In this document: positions 26,077 through 34,143 of the stretch, piece after piece
Layout of the letters: the number at the start of each line of letters is the position of its first letter
How positions within the stretch are numbered: position 1 is the first letter of the stretch
NCBI RefSeq assembly: GCF_001995985.1
Contig: NZ_MUFC01000015.1
Location: forward strand, 1 to 64,000
Source of the DNA: Salinivibrio sharmensis
Lineage (GTDB): Bacteria > Pseudomonadota > Gammaproteobacteria > Enterobacterales > Vibrionaceae
Direction: 5' to 3'
DNA length: 64,000 nucleotides
Notes under the pieces: generated by a model
The model's database searches: none
Told to the model about the DNA's origin: nothing
What the model saw: the letters and a program-made list of their open reading frames with translations, nothing else
Made by a program: the position numbers and the translations under genes

Positions 26077-27099
26077 TTATTTAATATTGACCACCATCTT
26101 GCCGAAGTTGCGGCCTTCAAGTACATCAATCAGTGCTTGAGGCGCTTGCTCAAAGCCATCTACCGCGTGTTCACGGTAATGGATTTGGCCTTCGCCGACC
26201 CATTTGGCCATGTCGTGAGCGAACTCAGGATAACGGTGCGCGTAGTCGTCAAAGATAATGAAACCTTTTACGGTGAGGCGCTTGACCAAGATGGTGCCCA
26301 TCAGTTGCGAAAGGCGATCTGGGCCCTCTGGCAGGGCGGTGTTGTTGTACTGTGACACCAAGCCACACACGGGAATACGTGCCCCTGTATTAAGTAGTGG
26401 CATCACCGCATCAAATACCTTGCCGCCGACGTTTTCAAAGTAGACATCAATGCCTTGCGGACAGGCGTCGGCAAGTTGCTCGGCAAAGTTATCGGCTTTG
26501 TGATCATTACACGCATCAACACTGAGATGTTCACGAGCGTATTGGCACTTGTTTTCGCCACCGGCAATCGCCACCACGCGGCAGCCTTTCAGCTTACCGA
26601 TTTGTGCCACAGTCGCACCAACGGGGCCGGTTGCGGCGGCGACGACAAGGGTATCGCCTTCTTGGGGTTGGCCGATATCTAATAAGCCCATGTAGGCGGT
26701 GAAGCCGGGCATCCCCAAGATCCCAAGCGCGTATGAAACCGGCGCGAGATCAGGTTTAAGTTTAAGCAGGGTATCGCCGTCGACCACGGAATGGGTTTCC
26801 CAACCTTTGTAAGCGAGCACCCAATCGCCGGCTTGGTAATCGGCGTGGTTAGATTCCAGCACTTTACCCACGGTGGCGCCGACCATCAGGCCATCAATGG
26901 CTACGGGTTCAGCGTATGATTTGGCATCACTCATTCGGCCGCGCATGTAAGGGTCAATCGATAGGTGATGATTTTCAATCAGTACATCTTGGTTGCTCAG
27001 AGCGGGAATGGCGGCTTCTTCTAAGCGAAAGTTCTCGGTAGTGGGCGCGCCAACCGGGCGCGATGCGAGAACAAAACGTTGATTGGTTAATGCTGACAT
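26077..27099 (-). CDS. curA: NADP-dependent oxidoreductase, CurA/leukotriene B4 dehydrogenase type
   Basis: A 340-residue zinc-free medium-chain reductase that reduces alpha,beta-unsaturated carbonyls with NADPH. The family features HLSIDPYMRGRM near the N-terminus, the nucleotide-binding AAATGPVGATVAQIGKLKG and FENVGGKVFDAVMPLL are visible. Its strong GGGAGG site and the 76-bp gap after yqhD suggest they are co-transcribed, so it likely helps remove reactive carbonyls under NemR control. A strong terminator follows. Confidence 0.9.
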   Translation of the reverse strand: MSALTNQRFVLASRPVGAPTTENFRLEEAAIPALSNQDVLIENHHLSIDPYMRGRMSDAKSYAEPVAIDGLMVGATVGKVLESNHADYQAGDWVLAYKGWETHSVVDGDTLLKLKPDLAPVSYALGILGMPGFTAYMGLLDIGQPQEGDTLVVAAATGPVGATVAQIGKLKGCRVVAIAGGENKCQYAREHLSVDACNDHKADNFAEQLADACPQGIDVYFENVGGKVFDAVMPLLNTGARIPVCGLVSQYNNTALPEGPDRLSQLMGTILVKRLTVKGFIIFDDYAHRYPEFAHDMAKWVGEGQIHYREHAVDGFEQAPQALIDVLEGRNFGKMVVNIK

Positions 27100-27175
27100 T
27101 AGTTCCTCCCTTGATGTTGGGAAAAGAGGCGGCTGATTCAGCGCGCCTCAAAATAGCAATGAAATAAACCGGCGA

Positions 27176-28333
27176 TTACAGCGCGGCTTGAAGCACGCGA
27201 CGGCAAACGTCCGGGGTAACATCGCCATGTTCACCGAGTTGGGTCATGCCGTGTTGAGTCAGGCTTTCGATCAAGGGCTCAATCGCGGTTGCATCCAGAT
27301 CGTAATCGCTCATGCGCGTTTTCACGTTCATGCGCTCGAAAAAGTCGCGCGTTTTCTCAATCGCTTGCTGTGCTTTTTCGGCGTCGCTGCCTTGGTCAAT
27401 ATGCCAAACACGTTCAGCAAATTGTGCGAGCTTGGCCTGTTTTTGCTCAAACTTCTCATTAAGCATTGCAGGCAGTACCACGGCAAGGGTTTGTGCGTGG
27501 TCTAAGCCATGTTGAGCTGTAAGCTCGTGACCCAGCATATGGGTTGACCAATCTTGTGGGACACCCACGCCAATTAAGCCGTTAAGCGCCAAGGTGGCTG
27601 TCCACATCAGGCTGGCACGCACGTTGTAATCTTCTGGTGTTTCCAGCGCTTGTGGACCAAGCTCGACGAGGGTTTGTAGCAGGCCTTCGGCGAATCGGTC
27701 TTGTACCGGCGCATTGGCTGGATAGGTCAGGTATTGCTCAACCACGTGAACAAACGCATCGACCGCACCGTTCCCCACTTGGCGGATCGGTAGGGTGTAG
27801 GTTTTCACCGGATCCAACACTGAGAACTGGGGGAAGACCAGCTCGCTCATAAACGGCAGTTTCGCTTGCATCGACTCACGGGTAACCACCGAGCCTTTGT
27901 TCATCTCAGAGCCGGTTGCAGGTAGGGTGAGCACGGTACCAAATGGCAGTGTCGCGTCTACTTTGCCGCCCATGCTGGTGAGAATGTCCCATGCGTCGCC
28001 ATCATATTTGGCGGCCGCGGCTACGAATTTGGTGCCATCGATCACTGAGCCGCCGCCCACGGCGAGGAGGTAGTCATAGCCTTCGGCGCTGACTTTCTCG
28101 ACGGCTTTCATCAAGGTTTCATAGCGCGGGTTGGGTTCAATGCCACCAAACAGGCCAAATTGACGTTGCCCCAGCGCTTGCTCTACTTCATCCAAGGTGC
28201 CGTTTTTGCGAGCACTTTGGCCGCCGAAAAGAATCAATACTTTTGAATCGGCTGGGATGAGCCGATCCAGCTCGGCAATCTTACCTTCGCCAAAAACGAT
28301 ACGTGTGGGATTGTAGAACTCAAAGTTGTTCAT
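27176..28333 (-). CDS. yqhD: Iron-containing aldehyde reductase, YqhD type
   Basis: A 385-residue NADPH-dependent aldehyde reductase that detoxifies short aldehydes. The NADPH region AVGGGSVIDGTKFVA, TLPATGSEMNKGSVV and metal ligands in the second half (VHVVEQYL and GHELTAQHGLDHAQTLA) are visible. An AAGGAAGG site precedes the ATG. A NemR-type operator 16 bp long sits 52 bp upstream. It leads the yqhD-curA operon. Confidence 0.94.
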   Translation of the reverse strand: MNNFEFYNPTRIVFGEGKIAELDRLIPADSKVLILFGGQSARKNGTLDEVEQALGQRQFGLFGGIEPNPRYETLMKAVEKVSAEGYDYLLAVGGGSVIDGTKFVAAAAKYDGDAWDILTSMGGKVDATLPFGTVLTLPATGSEMNKGSVVTRESMQAKLPFMSELVFPQFSVLDPVKTYTLPIRQVGNGAVDAFVHVVEQYLTYPANAPVQDRFAEGLLQTLVELGPQALETPEDYNVRASLMWTATLALNGLIGVGVPQDWSTHMLGHELTAQHGLDHAQTLAVVLPAMLNEKFEQKQAKLAQFAERVWHIDQGSDAEKAQQAIEKTRDFFERMNVKTRMSDYDLDATAIEPLIESLTQHGMTQLGEHGDVTPDVCRRVLQAAL

Positions 28334-28384
28334 TGCTCATCCTTCCTTTTATTGTGCTTGATGGTATCAAGCGTTTATTTAAAT

Positions 28385-28400
28385 TAGACCGGTCGTCTAG
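28385..28400. promoter_or_regulatory. NemR-type operator upstream of yqhD
   Basis: TAGACCGGTCGTCTAG matches the NemR consensus TAGACC-N4-GGTCTA closely, and an identical copy lies at 29164 next to the regulator gene. Confidence 0.85.
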
Positions 28401-28536
28401 TTAATGCCGGTTAAAAACCCGCCTTAGCGGGTTTTGAGTAGATGGTGGCTGTGCGCTAACAACTAGTGCCGTCGTGAGTGCCACGCATCGGAGATTAATT
28501 TGTTGTTTAAGCGATGCTTGGTACAGCAAAGCGTCG

Positions 28537-29142
28537 TTAATCGATCAGCCCGAGCTTTTCTTCGGTGATGGTCATCGCTTGCGTGAGATGACTGTCGTTA
28601 CGATGCAGTTTGGTCAGTAGGCTTGCGCCTAGCCATAACTGATACAAGGTCGTGGCAGTGGTCAGTGCGGTTTTATCGTCAAAGACATCACCCGCTTGTG
28701 CAAGGGTATCAGCTAGGCTGCCAATTAATTGGTCGGTGCCATCGCGCAGCGCTAATCGCATTGGTTCGGATAAATCCGCCACCTCTGCACTCAGCTTGAC
28801 GACCAAACAAGTTTGCACCGGATCCAAACTACAATATTGTGCTTGCCAGCGACTGAAGTAGCTGTGTACACGTGCAATGGGAGAGAGCGTGCTATCTGAC
28901 AGTAAGCGGTTTACATCGGCAATGTAGCAAGCAAAATAGTGGTCTAACACCGCTTGGCCGAATTGTTCTTTCGACGCAAAGTAGTGGTAAAAAGACCCCT
29001 TGGGCACGCCAGCTTGTTTTAGTATCGCGCTAAGGCCGACGCCGCTAAAGCCAAATTGCGCCATGACGCTCACGCCCGTTTCCAACAAATGTTGGTGGGT
29101 CGCGTTGTGAGTGCTGGTTTCTTGTGTGCTGCTCGATTTCAT
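28537..29142 (-). CDS. nemR: TetR family electrophile-sensing repressor, NemR-like
   Basis: A 201-residue TetR protein. The HTH (FSGVGLSAILKQAGVPKG, FYHYFASKEQFG) and the segment TCLVVKLSAEVADLSE match E. coli NemR, whose redox cysteine in that segment senses electrophiles and bleach (here about Cys 112). Such regulators release DNA when that cysteine is modified. An in-frame ATG at 29154 is also possible; neither start has a strong ribosome site. Identical operators at 28385 and 29164 tie it to yqhD-curA and to itself. Confidence 0.85.
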   Translation of the reverse strand: MKSSSTQETSTHNATHQHLLETGVSVMAQFGFSGVGLSAILKQAGVPKGSFYHYFASKEQFGQAVLDHYFACYIADVNRLLSDSTLSPIARVHSYFSRWQAQYCSLDPVQTCLVVKLSAEVADLSEPMRLALRDGTDQLIGSLADTLAQAGDVFDDKTALTTATTLYQLWLGASLLTKLHRNDSHLTQAMTITEEKLGLID

Positions 29143-29163
29143 GTGGGGTAGCATAATCAAAAT

Positions 29164-29179
29164 TAGACCGGTCGTCTAG
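29164..29179. promoter_or_regulatory. NemR-type operator at the nemR promoter
   Basis: TAGACCGGTCGTCTAG, identical to the copy at 28385, lies 22 bp upstream of the nemR start, which suggests autorepression. Confidence 0.85.
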
Positions 29180-29330
29180 TGATGCGAGAATTTTTTATCT
29201 TGGCGTGGCTTGGTCGCATAAATCAGGCCGGTATGCTGTGCGAAATCGCAGTTTGTGTCAGATTTATTACGTTGTTCACAATTTAAACGGCACGCCGTGG
29301 CACAGTGGCAAAAGTGTGCTTTACTGAAAT

Positions 29331-29575
29331 TGTCAGCCGAGCTGACACACAATTTGGTAGATGATTAGCGCGCAGTGACGCGCCACATAATGCGTTAAGT
29401 CCCCGTTAATGTCAGGCGCCCATGACGACACCTTGTTAGCCGCCAGCCAGGCAATTAACACAAGACCATGCGGTAAGGACGCTCAACGTAGTGAGCACAC
29501 GGGGCAATGTAAAAATAGGTTCATTGACCAACAACCAACAAGGAATGCATCTTGAAGCCGCTCAGCAGAGCGGCT
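29331..29575 (+). ncRNA. Possible structured RNA ending in a terminator hairpin
   Basis: No protein gene is seen in 29180-29769. Within it are a hairpin (TGTCAGC at 29331-29337, GCTGACA at 29341-29347, with outer AAATT/AATTT pairing), a small GCTCA/TGAGC stem near 29471-29487, and a terminator-like stem AGCCGCTC/GAGCGGCT at 29556-29575 followed by TTCTCTTTT. A terminator with no gene before it suggests a small RNA transcript, but no promoter is convincing and no known RNA family was recognised. Confidence 0.3.
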
Positions 29576-29588
29576 TTCTCTTTTGTGG
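29556..29588 (+). terminator. Orphan terminator hairpin
   Basis: A perfect 8-bp stem (AGCCGCTC / GAGCGGCT) with a 4-nt loop, followed by a T-rich stretch. No coding gene precedes it on the plus strand for more than 300 bp. Confidence 0.7.
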
Positions 29589-29769
29589 ACTTGTCGCCTA
29601 ACACATGGGATGCGTATTTAGCGCCCTGATCCGTCTGTTTTCTCTCCTTATCGCTGCCTGACAGTGATCGAATTTGCTTTCCGGAACGAAATAATATAAG
29701 ACTATGGATTGGCGTCGTATTCGGCGTTAGGCATTAATATCGTTCATTAATCTGATAGAGAGGTGTTCG

Positions 29770-29856
29770 ATGAACAACAAAAGCAGACGTTTGTGGTATT
29801 ACTACAAAACGAAGTCCAATAAGACCCGCCAAGTTAAAGCAGCTGGGTCGGTGTGA
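29770..29856 (+). CDS. Small basic ORF, 28 residues
   Basis: ATG to TGA encoding 28 residues rich in Lys, Arg and Tyr (MNNKSRRLWYYYKTKSNK, then TRQVKAAGSV). GAGAGG lies upstream at good spacing, and a rho-independent terminator begins 13 bp after the stop. No family recognised. The compact gene-plus-terminator arrangement supports a real small protein or a short regulatory transcript, but conservation would have to be shown. Confidence 0.5.
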   Translation: MNNKSRRLWYYYKTKSNKTRQVKAAGSV

Positions 29857-29868
29857 TCAAGCGTGAGT

Positions 29869-29892
29869 AAGGCAACCGATGGGTTGCCTTTT
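29869..29892 (+). terminator. Terminator after the 28-residue ORF
   Basis: A 9-bp stem (AAGGCAACC / GGTTGCCTT) with a 4-nt loop and TTTT. Confidence 0.85.
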
Positions 29893-30010
29893 GTCGTTAT
29901 AAGCGATTGGAAAAATCACTAAGCTATTGTGCATTGTCGAATTTTTCATCTAATCTTAACAGTAATGCTTGAACAAGCGCAGTCACCCAGGAGAGGGCGC
30001 GGGAGGGACG

Positions 30011-30310
30011 ATGAATGTACTATCTTTCCAGCATGTCAATGAATTGATTGATGAAACAATCACGCTCATTGATGGAACGGATACGGAATATACAATGACG
30101 TTGGCGCGTGTCGACACCCATCCTGGCCACGGTGATGAGGTAGGCGGACACACGGTCGAAAACTTCAGCTTGGTATTGAAAGGGCCGGACGATACCCGCT
30201 TTCCGCAAGGCAATTACCTGCTTACCCATCCAGCGCTTGGAGAGCAGATCCTACATATGCTCCCCGTCGGGGACGCCACCTACACCATCAACATTAATAC
30301 CCAAGCCTAA
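30011..30310 (+). CDS. DUF6916-like protein
   Basis: A 99-residue protein. The middle and end (FSLVLKGPDD, then PQGNYLLTHPALGEQ) match the DUF6916 pattern, a small beta-rich domain often near phage-tail or tail-spike-like genes. No such genes are near here. The ATG at 30011 has GGGAGGG just upstream. An upstream in-frame extension of 14 residues is less likely. A hairpin (30329-30359) follows. Function is unknown. Confidence 0.72.
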   Translation: MNVLSFQHVNELIDETITLIDGTDTEYTMTLARVDTHPGHGDEVGGHTVENFSLVLKGPDDTRFPQGNYLLTHPALGEQILHMLPVGDATYTININTQA

Positions 30311-30328
30311 CCGTCCTTTATCATTAGC

Positions 30329-30359
30329 CGCTACCCGTTAAGTGTGTTCGCGGGTAGCG
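30329..30359 (+). terminator. Hairpin after the DUF6916-like gene
   Basis: CGCTACCCG at 30329-30337 pairs with CGGGTAGCG at 30351-30359. No long T-run follows. Confidence 0.55.
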
Positions 30360-30469
30360 TTCAGTGCTGATTAAATAACCGCCAGTCAATGAGTTACTTT
30401 CGCCTTTTCATAGATTAGTCACGGAAATTGAGTAGAATAAGACCGCTAAGCTAGCAGTAGGGAGGGTTT

Positions 30470-30901
30470 ATGTTTGCCTGGCTGAGTGGCTTATTTGATA
30501 AAGAACAGCTGCAATCGTCTGTCTGGGTGAGAGATATCATGGCGAGTAACCCCAAAGGGAGTTACGCCAAGTACAAGAAGTATTACGATCGCCACGTTGA
30601 TCGTATTCTAAAGGGTTATCACAAAGACTTTCTTCGGTTCGAAAAATTTGCCGTGCGCAATTATAAGCACAGCGACCAATCGATTTTTATGGCGATAAAG
30701 GTTGCTAACTATGCCTATCAGCTTGGACAGCTGAAAGTGGCCGCTTGCATAACGGCGGCAGTGATTTCGGCATGTAATCGTGCAAAAAAAGGCGAGTCTC
30801 AGGTCCACCCTAAACTGTATCGCGCTACCGTGGTGTTGCATAAAAAAGTGCTCGAAACGGGTAAGACGAGTAAGACAGAGAAATCGAAAGCGCCAGCGTG
30901 A
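30470..30901 (+). CDS. Uncharacterised protein
   Basis: A 143-residue basic protein (many Lys, Arg and Tyr) without signal peptide or membrane segment. It opens MFAWLSGLFDKEQLQ and has a helical middle (FMAIKVANYAYQLGQLKVAA) and a Lys/Ser-rich tail. I do not recognise a family. AGGGAGG precedes the ATG. It stands alone between a hairpin upstream and an 11-bp-arm inverted repeat downstream. Confidence 0.7.
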   Translation: MFAWLSGLFDKEQLQSSVWVRDIMASNPKGSYAKYKKYYDRHVDRILKGYHKDFLRFEKFAVRNYKHSDQSIFMAIKVANYAYQLGQLKVAACITAAVISACNRAKKGESQVHPKLYRATVVLHKKVLETGKTSKTEKSKAPA

Positions 30902-30949
30902 CAAAACAGTGTTGGGTAAGTTTTGTCCATTTAACAAAAATGTCATATT

Positions 30950-30979
30950 CCTATTCAGCCCCCGCCACGGCTGAATAGG
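30950..30979. repeat. Perfect 11-bp inverted repeat upstream of the BCCT gene
   Basis: CCTATTCAGCC at 30950-30960 and GGCTGAATAGG at 30969-30979 with an 8-nt loop. It could end the upstream gene or be a control element of the transporter gene 106 bp downstream. No T-run follows. Confidence 0.65.
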
Positions 30980-31085
30980 TGATGCTTGTCACGTTTTTTC
31001 CTTCTTTGACTGTAACAATTTGTTCTGGTCATTCATTCGCCACACTGATAGAGTCCCGTCCCTCACACACCTTGTGAGCGAACTA

Positions 31086-32630
31086 ATGCTTAAATCTACA
31101 CAAAATAATGACCGTCTCGTTGCCGTATTTACCATCGGCTTTGTTGCTGTCTTCCTTGCCTTTGCCCTGTTTGACCTGAAACACTTCTCATCTGTTATCC
31201 AGTCTCTGTTTGCTGAGTCTGCCAATCTTTTTGGTTACTGGTGGCAGTGGTTAATGGTGATCAATTTCGTACTGGCGCTTGCTATTGGCGGCAGTAAATT
31301 TGGTAAATTGAAACTCGGTGCCACGGATACCGTCTCAATGAGTCGTTTCCGTTGGGTTGCGATGATCATGTGTACCCTGCTTGCCGGCGGTGGTGTGTTC
31401 TGGTCAGCGGCTGAACCTATTTATCACTTCATGACGCCACCCCCGGCGCTAGGTGAGATGGAAGCGGGCGTGATGGAAACCGTCGCCCCTGCTTTAAGCC
31501 AAAGCTTTTTCCACTGGGGCTTTTTAGCCTGGGCGGTGTTAGGTACCTTGGCAACCATCGTACTTATGTATGCCCATCACCAAGCGGGTGTGCGCCTGCG
31601 TCCTCGTGCGCTTTTGTATCCGCTACTCGGTGACAAGCTAGAAAACCACTGGTTAGGCTCTGTGATTGATGCCTGCTCTATCATTGCTGTGGCTGCCGGT
31701 ACCATCGGTCCGATTGGCTTTTTGGCCACTCAGCTTGGTTACAGCCTAGAAAGCTTTGTCGGTATCGAGAACACCATGCCAATGCAGATGCTGATTTTGG
31801 CCGCCGTTGTCGCGATTTATTCTATCTCCGCGTTTACCGGGATGGATAAAGGCTTGCAATGGTTAAGCCGGATGAACGTAATCGGTGCAGCGGTATTGTT
31901 AGGCGTAGTGATCCTACTTGGCCCAACAGGCTTTATCTTTGAGCAGTTTGGCTCAGGCTTTAGCTATTACCTCAACAATATGCACACGCTAGCACTGAAT
32001 ACCGATAACGGTAGCTGGAACGCATGGTGGACATGGTTCTTCTGGGGTTGGTTTATTGGCTTTGCGCCGATGATGGCAATCTTTATTGCACGCATCTCGA
32101 AAGGCCGTTCGATTCGTGAGCTGATCTTCGCCGTTGCGATTTGTGCGCCGATTGCGACTAACTTCTGGTTCTCGGTACTAGGCGGTACGGGTATCTTTTA
32201 TGAGTTGCAATCACCTGGCAGCATTTCTGGCCCAATGAATGATGCAGGCTTGCCAGCTATCTTGATTGCCTCGCTATCGCAGCTGCCTTACAGCGTGGTT
32301 CTGATCCCAGCCTTTATGTTGCTGACTACCACCTTCGTGGCGACCACGGGCGATTCGATGGCTTACTCGATTGCGATGGCCGTATCAGGTGACAACCAGC
32401 CAACTCGCCGTCATCGTCTGTTCTGGGCGATTGTGATGGGTGTGGTTGCCGGTGTACTGCTGCTTGCCGGAGACGGTGGCTTGAATGCCTTGCAGTCGTT
32501 TATCGTGATTACTGCAGTGCCTGTGTCTTTCTTGATTGCCTTTACCTTTATCACCGGCCCGATTGCGGTGATGCGGATGCAGCAAGAAAAAGAAGCCAAC
32601 TTGGCATTACAGCCGGCGACTGCCAGCTAG
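31086..32630 (+). CDS. BCCT family transporter, probable ectoine/compatible-solute uptake
   Basis: A 514-residue inner-membrane protein with about twelve membrane helices. The BCCT substrate-site motif is seen in FWSAAEPIYHF and in the segment WTWFFWGWFIGFAPMMAIFI, plus the family ARISKGRSIRELI loop. These sodium- or proton-coupled carriers take up betaine, carnitine, choline or ectoine. It is convergent with doeD across a shared terminator and faces the whole ectoine-degradation cluster, so ectoine is the most likely substrate. This is inferred from context. The ATG at 31086 is the best start; an upstream in-frame extension adds 22 unlikely residues. Confidence 0.88.
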   Translation: MLKSTQNNDRLVAVFTIGFVAVFLAFALFDLKHFSSVIQSLFAESANLFGYWWQWLMVINFVLALAIGGSKFGKLKLGATDTVSMSRFRWVAMIMCTLLAGGGVFWSAAEPIYHFMTPPPALGEMEAGVMETVAPALSQSFFHWGFLAWAVLGTLATIVLMYAHHQAGVRLRPRALLYPLLGDKLENHWLGSVIDACSIIAVAAGTIGPIGFLATQLGYSLESFVGIENTMPMQMLILAAVVAIYSISAFTGMDKGLQWLSRMNVIGAAVLLGVVILLGPTGFIFEQFGSGFSYYLNNMHTLALNTDNGSWNAWWTWFFWGWFIGFAPMMAIFIARISKGRSIRELIFAVAICAPIATNFWFSVLGGTGIFYELQSPGSISGPMNDAGLPAILIASLSQLPYSVVLIPAFMLLTTTFVATTGDSMAYSIAMAVSGDNQPTRRHRLFWAIVMGVVAGVLLLAGDGGLNALQSFIVITAVPVSFLIAFTFITGPIAVMRMQQEKEANLALQPATAS

Positions 32631-32653
32631 TAAGACTTGAGTCTATTAATGAG

Positions 32654-32683
32654 AAAAGCGCCGAATTGTCGGCGCTTTTTTTT
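32654..32683. terminator. Bidirectional terminator between the BCCT gene and doeD
   Basis: An 11-bp stem (AAAAGCGCCGA / TCGGCGCTTTT) with a 4-nt loop and a run of eight Ts on the plus strand. Confidence 0.93.
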
Positions 32684-32707
32684 GCTTAATGGATAGGAAT
32701 CATCGCG

Positions 32708-34111
32708 CTATTTGGGCTGCCATTGTCCGCTGGTGACGAGTTTATCCATCACCTTATCGACAGCGACTTGCGCCTTGGCGACAATCTCATCCACCTCGTT
32801 GGGGGTCACCACCAAGGGTGGGGCAAAACCAAGTATATCGCCATGTGGCATCGCGCGTGCAATTAGGCCTTGCTCCATACACGCGGCGGCGATTTGTGGC
32901 CCTACTTTTAGGTTGGGGTCAAAGTGGCTGCGGTTGGTGCGATCGGGTGAAAACTCAAGAGCATGGAGCAAACCGACACCACGGCTGTCACCAATCAATG
33001 GATGGTCCGCGAAGGCGGCTTTCATTTTCATTTGCAGATACTCACCTGTGGTCGCGGCATTCTGAGTCAGGTTCTCGCGCTCGATGATATCGAGGTTACA
33101 CAGCGCGGCTGCCGCACCCAGTGGGTGGCCAGAGTAGGTGTAACCATGGCCAATCGCGCCCCATGCATCGGTGCCGTCTTCCAAAACATCCCATACCCGG
33201 TGACCGATCATCACCCCAGAGAGCGGTTGATAAGCGGAGGTTAATCCTTTGGCAACGGTAATTAGATCAGGCTTCATGTCGTAGTAGATAGAGCCAAAAT
33301 CACTCCCAATACGGCCAAAACCGCACACCACTTCATCGGCGATCAGCAGGACGTCATATTTATCCAGCACCTTACGAATCGCCGCCCAGTAACCCTCGGG
33401 GGGTGGTACGATGCCACCGGTACCGAGTACCGGTTCGGCAATCATAGCTGCAACCGTATCGGGTCCCTCTGCGAGGATCATTTTCTCCAGTTCATCGGCA
33501 CAATGTTGTGCGAATTCAGGCTCGGTCATGCCGCTGTCTTCACGGCGATAATAGTAGGGAGCCATAGTATGTTTGATGCGCTCAATGGGCAGATCAAAGT
33601 GCGCATGGAACAGGGGTAACCCCGTAAGTGATCCTGATGCCACACTGGAGCCGTGATACCCTCGATCTCGTGAGATGATTTTCTTCTTCTCAGGTTTGCC
33701 CCGCGCATTGTTGTAATACCATACAATTTTGAGCTGTGACTCATTGGCATCACTACCTGACATACCGTAATAGACTTTACTCATGCCGGGTGCCATGTTG
33801 ATCAGCCGCTCTGACAGCGTCACCAGCGCTTCGTTGGTGTGGCCAACATAGGTGTGGTAATACGCGAGCTTTTTCGCTTGCTCATAAATGGCATCGGCCA
33901 TTTCTTCACGGCCATAGCCGATATTGACGCAGTAGAGGCCAGCGAAGCCGTCAATCAGCTCAATGCCCTCTGAATCGGTAATGCGAATGCCTTTACCTGT
34001 TTCAATCACTCGCCCTGGCATCTCTCCATGCGCATACTGCTTTAAGTGCGTTGAGGCGTGGAATACGGTGTTTCTGTCTTTTTCCAACAAGGCTTTTGTT
34101 TCTGGACGCAT
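32708..34111 (-). CDS. doeD: Diaminobutyrate aminotransferase of ectoine degradation
   Basis: A 467-residue class III aminotransferase (pyridoxal phosphate enzyme). The motifs are YYGMSGSDANESQLK, the ISRDRGYHGSSVA region, LLIADEVVCGFGR and the lysine site ITVAKGLTSAYQPL. By cluster position it is DoeD, which converts 2,4-diaminobutyrate to aspartate semialdehyde. Related enzymes act on other omega-amines, so the assignment rests on context. AAGGAGA precedes the ATG. It is the last gene of the doe cluster, 32 bp after doeC. Confidence 0.88.
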   Translation of the reverse strand: MRPETKALLEKDRNTVFHASTHLKQYAHGEMPGRVIETGKGIRITDSEGIELIDGFAGLYCVNIGYGREEMADAIYEQAKKLAYYHTYVGHTNEALVTLSERLINMAPGMSKVYYGMSGSDANESQLKIVWYYNNARGKPEKKKIISRDRGYHGSSVASGSLTGLPLFHAHFDLPIERIKHTMAPYYYRREDSGMTEPEFAQHCADELEKMILAEGPDTVAAMIAEPVLGTGGIVPPPEGYWAAIRKVLDKYDVLLIADEVVCGFGRIGSDFGSIYYDMKPDLITVAKGLTSAYQPLSGVMIGHRVWDVLEDGTDAWGAIGHGYTYSGHPLGAAAALCNLDIIERENLTQNAATTGEYLQMKMKAAFADHPLIGDSRGVGLLHALEFSPDRTNRSHFDPNLKVGPQIAAACMEQGLIARAMPHGDILGFAPPLVVTPNEVDEIVAKAQVAVDKVMDKLVTSGQWQPK

Positions 34112-34143
34112 GATCAGTCTCCTTATCCGTCAGCAAACCTGAA

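Noticed and set aside
25893-26129. Minus-strand frame spanning the curA terminator
   Set aside because: It covers a strong terminator and the 3' end of curA; not plausible as a gene.
29596-29732. GCCTAAC ... GTTAGGC pair resembling the ends of an attC site
   Set aside because: The 7-bp cores are perfect, but the flanking L boxes and the inner arms do not pair well over the 137 bp, and no cassette gene ends at the left side.
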